Shown here: positions 10,755 to 21,510 of the stretch, piece after piece | Layout: each line of letters begins with the position of its first letter | Numbering within the stretch: the first letter of the stretch is position 1 | From: Helicostylum pulchrum | Taxonomy: Eukaryota > Mucoromycota > Mucoromycetes > Mucorales > Mucoraceae | DNA length: 64,000 nucleotides | Assembly: GCA_025677825.1 (NCBI GenBank) | Contig: JAIXMO010000064.1 | Location: 62,001 to 126,000, forward strand | Reading direction: 5' to 3' | Position numbers and translations under genes: made by a program | Notes under the pieces: generated by a model | The model's database searches: none | Seen by the model: only the letters and a program-made list of their open reading frames with translations | What the model was told of the DNA's origin: nothing

Positions 10755-12460
10755 TTAGCCTCTGCAGTAAGGTGATGGTCTACCATTGCCTTTCCAAATG
10801 GAAAGAGATATAGATAATGTGTTCTTGGAGGCATTGACGTCTCTTCGACAAAGCGTATTACAGTTTTCGCAGACCAGCACACTCTGACATTTGTCATTTT
10901 TAGCGGCATTACTACGCTTGTTACAAATTCTTGAAGTTTTAAATCCATCTATCGGAACGACCAAAAGATCTCCAGCTGCTTCTCTAGACAACACCACGCC
11001 GAAGACCTTTCAACTTTACTAAGTCCTTACCAAACATACCGTTCCCAAATACTATAAGAGGCACCTTGTTCTTGTCTTCCTCTTCGAGCTTTGTGGGCCT
11101 CCATTTGTCTTTTCTGTATAATTGTAAATATTATTATTACTAAATTAAGATACAAAACAAACTTTATTACCTGTTTCCAATTGGAGCTTCTTTTTTCCTG
11201 CCTTCATTACTACGCCCACTTTTCTTCTTGCTTCTTTTTTTTTCTACTGTACTTTGCTGTGCCATCCAACAGCATGTTGACCATATACTCTGGAGCTCTC
11301 TGCCTACCTTGATATAAATTAAAGCGACTTTTTGCCGTCTGGAATCCATAGAACGTAAAAAGAGTATTTAAATGACTCAGCATATAATCTGCATAGATAA
11401 GAAAACTAGCAGTATATACACATATTAAAATAAATTAGCCTACGGTAAAATTGGACTTTTGTTTTTATGAGAACTTACGACAAATGTAATTGGGAGTTTA
11501 TAAGTCAAGAATTTAATGACGCGTGTCTCAAAATTCTCCACGGTATGGTTCTGATAGGATGTCGCTAATTCCGTACAGGCCTCAGTTAGGCATTGCAACA
11601 ACCCCGGCTTGAGTACAGCATTGTACATGATTGTTCTATGTTGAGCTTTAAACGAGTCCCATACAGATAGCATGTCAGATGGTAAATTGTTACTTTGTAT
11701 TACTCGTTTTCCGTTAACCATTTGACGAATGGAGTACCAGAATTGTTGTCTAAATATACAACGAGGTAAATCATTATTCTCTTGTTGATTAGAACGATGC
11801 GAAATGTAATAATTGGCAAATAACAGGGCTCGGGATACTATTTCGACTAGATGAAATAGCAAATGCCTTCAGATGGGGTAAGAACTCTTGCTTTACACAT
11901 TTGTCCAACGGGATTTTTATGGTAAACGGTTGATAGTTTTTACCCAAATTTATGATGAGTATTTCCTTTTTGTTAAGGTTATGATTCTTACAAGCGGAAG
12001 GCCTACTAGACTTACGTCCCGTCTTTTTACAGCTAGTGCATACACTTGTAGTATTAGCGGAGCTTGACGAGGAGTTCCTGGCTCTCTTTGTTTTTCTTTT
12101 TTCATCCTTTATTACAGCACTCTGTTTTCGTTTTGTACCTGACGTACCGACTTTTTAAAAACGAGATAAAAAAACTAATTTACAGATATATTAACTGTTT
12201 ATAAAACACACGTACCATCATCTGCTTCTATTGGAGTATAAAGCCTGCACTTATAATATGCTCTGCTATAATGCCCCAACGATAAACAGTCTATGCATTT
12301 TGATGGAACTATTTATTATACATACAGCTAGAAAAAAGTTGTCTTTTTATTCTGTTTTAACATCATTTATTACCTGTGCTGCTAGTCTTTTTTGCTTCCG
12401 AGACTGCTTGAATCTTACTTTTAATAATAGATTTGTACACGGTGTTAGATATAAAAAGTA
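10755..12460 (-). pseudogene. Decayed Fanzor (TnpB/IS605 OrfB-like RNA-guided endonuclease)
   Basis: Recognisable exons are about 12460-12374, 12308-12216, 12150-11479, 11388-11171 and 11113-10755, with ordinary splice signals. In order they show a zinc knuckle (CIDCLSLGH...C), a second Cys cluster (CTSCKKTG...C), a helical region (HLVEIVSRALLFANYYI), NLYQGRQRAPEYMVNMLL, the VPLIVFGNGMFGKD strand, PIDGFKTSRIC and a zinc ribbon ending in RRDVNASKN, the third RuvC motif. This order is typical of Mucoromycota Fanzor-like proteins. The gene is broken. There is a +1 slip near 11861-11863 and another at the 9-base A/T run 11235-11243. An in-frame TAG at 10984-10986, with lost residues and a frame change, follows GLRRGVV. 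One ribbon Cys is Arg, and the residue where I expect Glu in the ID-E-F-K-TS motif is Gly. No start codon is clear. Confidence 0.85.
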
Positions 12461-12795
12461 CAAAAAGTGAAAATGAAGACGAAAGAGAAAGAGTAGTAAA
12501 ATAAAAGAAAAGAAGTTTTGACAGCTTTAAAAAATCATTTTACTATTTTCATAAGCTAACGTATTTTTTTTTTTGAATCATGATATATTAATTACAAAAT
12601 GTTTTAAAGTAAAGTATTAAGAAAAAAATCAAACAGTTCAACTTATTGTCCTTTTTCAAAATAATCTGTTTTATAAACTATATTATAATTTGAGTACTGG
12701 TCTATTATGAACGTTTTGTAATGTCGCGAAACAAGCGAAGGACATTTGTATAAATGAATCTAATAATTTTTTTTTTTTAAAAATGCCCATTTTTA

Positions 12796-12814
12796 AAAAT
12801 CCGGTGACTTTTTT
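12796..12814 (-). repeat. Right candidate terminal inverted repeat
   Basis: On the reverse strand it reads AAAAAAGTCACCGGATTTT, the partner of 10632-10650. Confidence 0.6.
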
Positions 12815-12826
12815 AATGTCATTCTA

Positions 12827-13257
12827 TTAAAACGTATCATACTTTGCATGAAACAGTAACAAATACTCTCTTTCAAATTAAACTTACCCATTTTTTGTAA
12901 AGCTATTCGGCTAGTAAACGGACTGTTAAATCTCAAAGCGTAGTTTATTCTAATCATTTTATTGACTAGCTCTTCTGTATTACAAGTTCACTTTTTACGG
13001 CTGATACGTCAATATTTAAAGTAATGGTATTCAAAAAATGCTTAGTATATCCGCTTATATACAGCCACGAGTAATCATTACCCTAATTACATATCAAATT
13101 TAATAAATGGATCCTTGAGGCTATGACTTCTTTGCCTTGCTTCCTGGAGATGAGCAAGTTGGTGTGTTTCTCCAAGCACGTATCATTCGTGCTGTAGAAA
13201 CAACCCAAGGCGACATGAACTATCGTGAAATATGAGAGTTCGGAAATCAATTCAACC
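12827..13257. other. Flank of the transposon; coding-like scrap
   Basis: At 13118-13274 (+) one frame reads GYDFFALLPGDEQVGVFLQA and onward, interrupted by one TGA. It looks like a decayed exon but has no recognisable family. Nothing else is seen. Confidence 0.35.
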
Positions 13258-14018
13258 ATGCACATATATGTGGCTGAATCTGGTGTAACAGAAGGGAAAA
13301 AAAGAAGAAAAAAGACTTTTGTTCTATCGAAAAAACAACAACTTTCTTTTTGTCCCTTCAGAAAACAAAACGAAACTGAGATCAGCTAAAAAAGTCAAAC
13401 ATAACGCGTTCAAAGGTGATTTGGATGTAGACAGATCAATAACGAGATCTTATATTAAACAAGAAGCCGAAGACAGCAAAGAGTATGTGAAAAGTGCTTT
13501 ATATTCTCCATTAAAAACCGAATCGTCTTCTTTAGAAATAAGGGAGCGTAAGTATTGAAATTTATATATAGATAACATAGTTTTTTTTTATACAACCATA
13601 TAATCACTGGATATGATATATAGCCTTACCAACGGGTGTCAAAAAGAGACACTGTAGTACATGTAACATTACTTTTTGTAGTAGACGTTATTATCTTGAC
13701 CACGAACTTCACTCTCACGAAACTAAAAAGAAACCCATCATCGACTTCGCCACCCTTTGCTGTAATATTTGCAATAAGAAATTTACAACTGGTACACAAT
13801 ATCGTAGTCATATGGAAAAGTTCAATAATGTTCATATCTCAAGTCTCAGAACGACACTAGAACCAAACCCCTTGAAAACACCCAACATCAAAGATCCAAA
13901 CAATTACTGTGTATCATGCGAAGTTACGTTCAAGAATCGAGCCTACTACAATGCGCATCTGATCAGAGTCCATCGTATAAATCCCTCGAAAAAATTGCGT
14001 AAACCAGAAAATATGTGA
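13258..14018 (+). CDS. Three-finger C2H2 zinc finger protein
   Basis: Exons 13258-13282, 13362-13547 and 13624-14018 join in phase 1 to give 201 residues. The short first exon (MHIYVAES) has donor GTGTAA and is the least certain part. The C-terminal two thirds hold three C-x2-C...H-x-H units beginning CSTCNITF, CNICNKKF and CVSCEVTF. The middle unit has an unusually wide His spacing. The protein is therefore likely to bind nucleic acid. A basic and acidic linker with several Ser lies before the fingers. It sits next to the Fanzor transposon and could be either a host gene or part of older mobile DNA. Confidence 0.6.
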
Positions 14019-14443
14019 TTTAAATATGTTAACGATTAAGTGCAACGCATTAATTGTAATTAAGCCTAGATATTTGATCAGGATCAGTGCTATTAACGCA
14101 TCTATGAGAAATATTGATACGGAGAATGTAACACAATCACATAATATATAAAGATGCTTCGCAAAGATACCTTTGTTTTTAGGTGATGTCCCTTTTTTTT
14201 CTTTCACAACTCTTTCATTTATAAGGTTACCTAACAATTGATGAATTCAATTAACTATTAGTTTTTGTTTCTCCAAGGGGAATTACAACACCATAATACA
14301 AAGTAGTAAGTCTGATGCATTTGTGTGTTTTTTTAATACCGTGACTCGGGTTAAAAAAAAAAGAAAAAAGAAAAACATGCAGCTTATTTTCTTTCTTTTA
14401 TTCTTTTTACCTTTTATCTTTAAAAGCAATCAAGTATTCAAGA
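14019..14443. other. Intergenic, nothing recognised
   Basis: AT-rich spacer ending in a T/C-rich leader before the CK2 beta start. No RNA gene or supported reading frame is seen. Confidence 0.5.
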
Positions 14444-15473
14444 ATGGAACAATATAGCGATTCCCGTAAGTAAAAAAAAAGGAGCCGGGAATTGTTAAAA
14501 AATCTTATAAATCCTTTTTTTTTTAAAGAGGATGGTCAGTTAACACTAATGGAATCCGATAGAGCTTCATCCGCACCTACTTCGGTAAACCTCAGTAAAA
14601 AAAAAGAGATATCGAAAATTAATACTCCTTTTTTTTTTGTTTGACATTAGTGGATCAACTGGTTCTGTTCCAGTAAAAAACATAAATATTACACTGAAGT
14701 CGAAGAACGTTTTATAGAGGATCCGTTTAACCTTATTGGCTTAAGTTCTCATATACAATTATACAAAGAGACATTAGAGATCATTTTAGATCTTGAACCG
14801 GTAGATGCAATGTACAATCGCGTACCTGACTTGAGTTTACTTGAACCATCTGCTGAACTTTTATATGGGTTAATTCATCAAAGATACATACTTACAAAGC
14901 AAGGAATGTTTCAAATGGTAAGTCTTTTTTTTTCTGAGTAAAAGTATGAATATGTTGTTATACAAGAAAGAGAGAGAGAAAAAGTTACCAAAAAAAAAGT
15001 TTTATTGCTAGTATGGAAAATATGAAGCTGGTCATTTTGGAAAATGTCCTAGATTTTATTGCAACGATAGCCACCTGTTACCTTGCGGTCAGCATGATTT
15101 ACCTAAAAATGGTTCTGTTCGTTTATTCTGCCCTAATTGCATGGACCTCTATATTCCACCTAATCCAAAACACCAAGATATTGACGGTAAACTTAACATA
15201 CACACATACACACGCACACAAAAAGATAATATCTAATACATGTATCTCTTAGGCTCTCATTTCGGTACAACATTCCCTCATTTATTTTTACAGACATTTC
15301 CCGATATTGCTAAAAAGGTAAACCCAATAACCTATACCGCAAGGTTATTTGGCTTCCGTATCCACAGTTCTTCATTATCTGGACCGCGCATGCAATGGTT
15401 AAGAACAATGCCAAATACCGAACAAGATAATGATACACGAAAAGAGAAAAATGATTCACTATTAACATTTTAA
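14444..15473 (+). CDS. Casein kinase II regulatory (beta) subunit
   Basis: Regulatory subunit that dimerises and docks two catalytic CK2 subunits. Exons 14444-14465, 14529-14584, 14651-14917, 15012-15186 and 15253-15473 give 246 residues. Diagnostic sequences are WINWFC near the N-terminus, ILDLEP, AELLYGLIHQRYILT, GHFGKCPRFYC, CPNCMDLYIPP (zinc-binding Cys pairs) and the C-terminal ARLFGFRIH. The segment after ILDLEP, which is strongly acidic in animal CK2 beta, here has few acids (VDAMYNRVPDLS). The exon 2/3 border could shift slightly because a second GTAAAA lies just downstream. Convergent with the bHLH gene, with 64 bp between the stop codons. Confidence 0.93.
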
Positions 15474-15537
15474 AAAGTCTCTTCCTCCCTCCTCCCTCCC
15501 CCCCTTCTCTCTTTATATATACTTATTTTTTTTTATA

Positions 15538-17002
15538 TTATTCTTTATTATTAGCTAATAACCTTAGTTTATCTAATTCAGATTGCATACTTTCAATTTT
15601 TTCATCCTTGAGTTTCCCGTCACTTTTTAACTTAACGATATATTCATAAGAGTGTTGTAGTAATAATACTTTACTCATCAATTTCACCTCTCTTTCCTTT
15701 TCATCTCGGATAGCTTCTTCTGATTTCTTATTTTCTTCATTTTCCAAAGAAACTGTATCCATAATCAGAACATCCGTAATCTCCTTGCGAAGCGAATCAA
15801 AACTTTGTTTTAAAGTGTCTCTTCTCCGTTGTTCGGCAACTTTATGTGCCGAACGGCGATTTTCTATTGTGGGCATAAAAATTGATTTGTTATTATCTGG
15901 TTGTAAAAATGGTGAGATCAGTGGTTGTAATGTTCGCGGTGAAGATGCAATAGGGACTGGTGAAGAGGGTGCTAGTTTCCTCTTCTTGCCAACCGCCGTA
16001 GTAATGCTTTCGTTAACGGATATATATGCTGTAGGTGGTAACAAAGACATGATATCAATCATTTCATTATTTATAGTACTGTTGGTAAATGTATTATTGA
16101 TATGAGCAGTAGTATTAGTATTAGTAGTAGTAGTAGGTATTTGACGTTGATGAGTCATTTTCATAAGAGATGCAGGTGTAGCGGGCGTAGTTGGTAAAAT
16201 ATCATTATTATTATGAATAAGTCGGTTTTGAGAAGCATGGAGTTGCGGACTAGCAAGTGCTATTTTTTGCCTTAAGCTAGGCCTTTTCTTGGCATTAAAT
16301 GGTAGAGGAGATGGAGGTGCCTGAGTTCGATTGGAAAATAAAGCCAGAGGACTCTTACGGTAAGCTACAGGAGAAGTAGGAGACTTGTGTAATTGATCTC
16401 GTAATAGTTGCTGTTTAGCTTCTATTTGAGCTAGTTGTTGAGAAAGTAAAGTAGAATTTTGAAGGCCTAAAGTAGATGTAGTTGATGAGTTATCATTTAA
16501 ACTATCGTTTGTACTGGGAGGTAAGGCAGGGGAGCTTAGCGGTGTAAAATATTGATCAGAAGGAGGGTCCAAAAATTCGTAAATTTCAGTATAGTTTGGT
16601 GTGATGGCCGGGGAGATCAGAGGCGTTAGAAACTCCTATTGAAACCAAAAAAAGTAAAATGGTTATTTTATCCATTTTTGGGCTGTTTTTTAAAAAAAAT
16701 GGGTAAATTTTTACCTCCAGTTCTTCTTGAAGTGGATGGGTCGAAGGCGTACAGTAATTAGGAGTAGGTAAAGGGGTCGATAAAGAGTTTTGTGGAAGGA
16801 AAGATGCATCTAACGGTGATACATGATTAACGTTGTTATAATCATACATGCTATCAGAGGACAAAGACATGACTCCGCAACTGACATGATCTTGTTGATT
16901 TAAGTTGGAGAAAAATGTATCCGAGATATCTTGGTCCGAGACATTTCTTTCATTTTCAGGTAAAGGAAAGGATAATAAATCAAAGTTTATTTGATTTAAC
17001 AT
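15538..17002 (-). CDS. bHLH transcription factor
   Basis: Exons 17002-16715 and 16635-15538, phase 0, give 461 residues. The basic region NRRSAHKVAEQRRRDTLKQS and the two helices occupy about residues 355-425; the His and Glu of the basic region and the paired Arg suggest E-box binding. A Lys/Glu-rich segment sits in or next to the loop (ENEENKKSEEAIRDEK), and a short coiled segment ends the protein (MQSELDKLRLL). The N-terminal 350 residues are Ser/Thr/Pro/Asn-rich and probably disordered. The specific family (RTG3/ESC1/SREBP-like) cannot be fixed by eye. Confidence 0.85.
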
Positions 17003-17216
17003 GACTCAATTATATAATATGAAGGAAAAAGAAGAAGGGTTGAAAATAAGAGAAAAATATTTATATATTTTTTATGATTAAGGTTTGGGGGGCGAAAGAG
17101 TACCAATACATTAGATATTATGCGACATATTGTTGATTGGTGGACGGGGATGAGGGTATTTTATTTATTTAAGCAGAAAGTATATTATAAAAAAGTTTTT
17201 TGAGAAAGTTTTTTTT

Positions 17217-20200
17217 TTAGAAAGGTTTTCCATTTGCGTTAGATGATGACTGTCTATCTGCTTGTCTTTTTACAAGATAATTTAACTTGTCCATAACCTC
17301 TTCTAATTTAGTTTTGCGTTCCTGTAACTCGAGATGCTTTTGGATAGGTGGATTTTCTCTAGCAAATTGTTGAATTTGTTTACGATCCATTTCATAAACT
17401 AGACGGTTATCAACCTCCCGAGGGAATTGAAAGAAAAATTCATTTAATAACTCCACTTGTATAAACATAACGGCCTTATAATGAAAAAGAAAATAAAATT
17501 AGTGATCAAGTGAGACAAAAGCGCAGCTTTTCTAATATAAGGTAATATTACCGTATAAGTTAGTTTTTCAGCAATAACATTCAAGAATGCTTCTGGACAG
17601 TATTGCTTATTTTCAGACGATTTACACTGTCTACTCTTCAAAGCAGCAATTCTATACTTTAAAATCATGGCACGATCTCTTAAATAAATCGCGTCTTTTG
17701 CTTTTTCTAATAATTTAGGGTTATAGAAAGATTTCACTACTTCTTCTTCTTCATCATCATCTTCTTGTTGGTGAGAAGATTGTCTATTATTATTATTATT
17801 AAAATCTAAGCTTTGACTCTTTTCTTGTCGTCGAGCCTCTTCTCGTTGTGAATCTAGAAGGTAGTTGATGGCGCTCTTTAATTTTTTCTTTCCGACAGAG
17901 TTTTTGATGGAAGCAGCCATTTCATCGCACATTTCAAGTTCTTTCTCCAATAGGGTGACAGATCTTTTCACGCCTTCGTTCCATTCGGTATCATTAATTT
18001 CTACCTGAATTTAGAAAAGAAAAAAAAGTTAGTTCTACCATTCTTAAATAACTAAAAAAAAAAATAAGTTGGTAATAATAATAGAAAAGGTTTATGTTAC
18101 CTCAAATTTATAAGGCTTGATAGTATTTTCGACTTGGTCACTGGTAGCTAAAAATTTTGTTCTCAGAATTTCACCTGTAAAATTCATTATCTGTTGACGG
18201 GTGTCAGGGTGATAACTAAACGATTCAGCGTTTGCCAATCTTTCCATATTACTCATAAGAACATCAACAACTAACTGAGTAGTAGATCTACCGATACCAC
18301 TTTTAGTTAAAGCAGCAGAAGCAAAGTCTACCTTATATAACCAATATATATCTTCAGGGGTTGCTTTAGGCAATTCGGCAATTTTCTCGTCACACCAATA
18401 TTGTTCAGCACAGATATCAAGTACTTTCTGCTCCAACATTGTGCGCACTTCATGACGGACTTGAGGTTTACCGAAATTATTAGCAAAATCTTTAAAATCA
18501 TGTTTGAGGCAGTCCATGGTTTCTGCAACATAAGATTCGGCCGTCACTTTTCTGTCGTTATACTGAACCTTAAATTGATAACGTGCTTCTTCAAGCTCAC
18601 GTTGAACAGCATCCACAATACTGTACAAGGATCTACCCATACTTTGTTCCAAAACGTTCATAAGTTTATGTCTCAACGTAGCTGTACCTACTTGAATATC
18701 TCGTTGATTGAAAATAAGATGAGATCTAAAATAAGCTTCTTCACTTTTAATTAGTGCATGGGTCATATTTCCATTCGAAGCATTTTCGGGCGCTTTACAA
18801 ACAACTCCAATATATCCGAGGTGTAATGGATAATCTGTATTACGAAGAATAGCGGCACCAGCTTGAGGTGATACGAGATCCATTTTGGTAATAACTCCAA
18901 TAGTGCGAAGTCCAAGCGGGTCCCACTTTCTACTGGCCTTGAGTGCAGGAGAATTTGCTAAATCAACATTGGCACTACAAACAGCTAAAATAATGTTGGG
19001 TCCACGAATATATTTTTCACATAAATCTTCAATCTTGTTCTTTAATGATTCTGGTTGATTACGGTTAGAAATTTGGATATAACCTGGTAAATCGATCAAA
19101 GTAAGATCGGGGACATTAGGCGAGTAAATGCGAAGTTCAATAGGTTTATCAGAAACACATTCAGAATCAGACACTGCCAAATTCATATCAATAAGCGTCT
19201 TTTGAACCTTTTTGAAATCAAATATTTTTCCCAGCCCGAGTTGAGGGAATTCACCGTATTCTTCATCATTATTAGGAGTATGAATCAACGTTAATTCAAT
19301 AGGTCTTCTTGTAACCATATTACTTCCTCTATTTAAATGATATCAGTTTACTGCTTAAAATTTTCTTTTCATAAATGTATATGTAAAAAAAACTTACTTT
19401 GGAAGAAATTCATGACCAACAATAGCTTCTAATACTGAACTTTTACCCGAACTTTGGGATCCAACAACAACAATACTAGGTAACCTTAATGTTTCATTAT
19501 GATCGATTGACATTAAAATACTACGAATTTCAATCAATTTTTTGGTCAACATCATTAACTGTTCGTCCTGTACAGAAATTCCATATTCGTTCTTCTTCTT
19601 CTTTTTGTTTCTCTTTTCTCTCTCTTTTCTTTCGATCTCTTCCTCATCCTCCTCCTCTTCTTCTTCTTCTTCTTCTTCATTCAAATACATGGCCATACCA
19701 GCAGCCGTCGCAGCAGCAGCGGCAGTCGCTTCATCTCCACCACCATTGTTGTTACCACTACCATTACTATTACTACCTTTACTTTCTTCTTTAGGTACCT
19801 CTGATAATTTATGATTAACAACTTTTGGTTCTTCAACGGTTTTTGATTTAGCCAACAGGTTTCGAATTGATTCAGGAAATCGAATACGTATTTCAGGTAT
19901 CGATATATCTACACCTTCTATCGCAGCTTGTGTTTTTGTAAAAAAAGATTCTATACTATCCTTTCCTTCCTTCATAAACCCATTACTTTTATCAACAATA
20001 TCTAGAATTATCTATTAGAAATTATGTAATAAAAAAAAAAAAGAAAAAAAAAAAAATATTTTACCTTGTAATTTATTAGTAGCAAGGGTTGTACCTGTAA
20101 CTGCTGTGGTTGCAATGATTGCAGGAACTCGAACTGTTTTTAAAGCCATTCTTGGGATAGTCCAAATATTAATAGCTCTTACTTGAGCTTGTAAAACAAG

Positions 20201-20371
20201 AGGTGCGGCATGGTAAGTTCGTACTCGACCTCCATGATGTAAAAGTGGTGGAGGTTTATAGAACCCAGACAAGTCTCGCAATTGTCGAAAAGGTACTCTT
20301 GCCCGAGATGTTGTCTTAGGATGAAGTACACATGTTATCGCTTTACTCTGTCGAAGGATATTGGTAATCAT
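17217..20371 (-). CDS. MGM1: Mitochondrial dynamin-like GTPase MGM1/OPA1
   Basis: Drives inner-membrane fusion and cristae shaping. Exons 20371-20065, 20001-19398, 19328-18101, 18004-17552 and 17474-17217 total 949 residues. The N-terminus is basic and devoid of acids for 40 residues (mitochondrial targeting), followed by a hydrophobic segment ([16 protein letters not shown]) suited to inner-membrane anchoring. GTPase motifs: GSQSSGKSS (G1), [12 protein letters not shown] (G2 region), DLPGY (G3), TKMD (G4). An acidic/Ala low-complexity insert ([13 protein letters not shown]) precedes the GTPase domain, and an Asn/Gln-rich insert sits in the stalk. The C-terminus ends in a helical region typical of the GED. 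The splice at 19398/19328 restores the universally conserved [12 protein letters not shown]. Confidence 0.95.
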
Positions 20372-20719
20372 ATTATTACAAATATAAAGCGATAAAATAA
20401 AACAGTTTGTTAAAAATGAAGTGAGATAGTATCCAACTTGTGTTTTTCTTTTGTTGTAACAGTGGTAGAGCAGTCACTTTTTTTTTTCGTTTTTTCAAAC
20501 TAAAAAGCGCTTTATCATGTAATGCAAAACAGGCATTTTTATAGATTTACTTTTTATTACAATATTAAAAAAAAATCTAACCACCAGTTATGAGCTCCCA
20601 AATGATATTGGCATACTCATCCAATACCTTGGTTCACCGTCAGAAGTAGAATAATTCACGCATAAGGATGTGTTATGAATTTCTTTTAAGATAGTAAAAA
20701 AAAAAAAAAGTAAAATAGC

Positions 20720-21510
20720 TTAGAACAAACGGTAAGCCTTACCCATGGAAGACTTCAAGTACAAAGACTTGACGTTTTGCCAATTTTTCTTCAACAAGGA
20801 AACGAGGAAGTTAACAGACAACATGATGTTGGCAATCAATTGATCTTCAGTCATACCGACGTGGCCGACAGCAACACCGAGACAAAGAACCTTCTTCAAT
20901 TGGAACTTGATAGTAGCACGGAGTTCGTTGGACTTATCGATTAAGGAATCGTTATGAGAGACAGGAGTAGGGAACTTACCAACCTTGTGAAGACCGGGAC
21001 CCAAAAGACGAGGAATTTGCTTAATAAGAGCTTCGGAAGCTAAGAAAGCATCATACTTCTTGGCAAGCTTCTTAATAAGCTTCTTGTTCTTGTTAAGCTT
21101 CTTGAGATCTTCGACAGATTGGAATTCCATACCGGCACCCTTAGCTTGATCGCAATGGAAAGCATCACCAAGGATACAAACGGACATGTTGGGACGAGCA
21201 ATGTTGGGAAGCTTGATGGTACCAGAGAAACGCTTATCACGTTGGGGATCGTAGTTCTTCAAACCAACTTGAAGTTCAACGGTTTCGGTGAACTTTCTTT
21301 GCTTTTGCTTGGAAGCTTCTTGAATTTGGACGACAACGTCTCTGACGGCAGCGGCGCTAACTTTGCTGCAAAAGAAATATATAAAGTCAGTTTAAGGTAC
21401 AATACAGGGCCGCTGTATATATATACACTCATACCGTTTACATCATGTATATGTAAACGGATGGGTCTATATCTTTCCCAGATGGATGATATAATGTGAA
21501 CTTACCTCAT
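20720..21510 (-). CDS. 60S ribosomal protein L10a (uL1)
   Basis: Large-subunit stalk protein of the cytosolic ribosome. Exon 1 is only five bases (21510-21506, ATG AG) and exon 2 is 21365-20720, giving 216 residues, the normal size. The start reads [13 protein letters not shown]. Characteristic stretches include [36 protein letters not shown] and the conserved C-terminal [10 protein letters not shown]. Codons are strongly biased (AAG, CTT/TTC classes), as expected of a highly expressed gene. Confidence 0.97.

Larger units (their letters stand above)
10613..12826. mobile_element. Candidate Fanzor-bearing DNA transposon with inverted termini
   Basis: Near-identical 19-base sequences in inverted orientation (18 of 19 match) lie at 10632-10650 and 12796-12814. 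Just outside each lies the same 9-base direct repeat, GTCATTCTA (10613-10621 and 12818-12826), which could be a target-site duplication. Between them, filling the unit, is the frameshifted Fanzor gene. Known eukaryotic Fanzors are commonly carried by DNA transposons, so the arrangement fits. The spacing between direct repeat and inverted repeat differs on the two sides (10 and 3 bases), so the exact ends are not settled. Confidence 0.6.
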
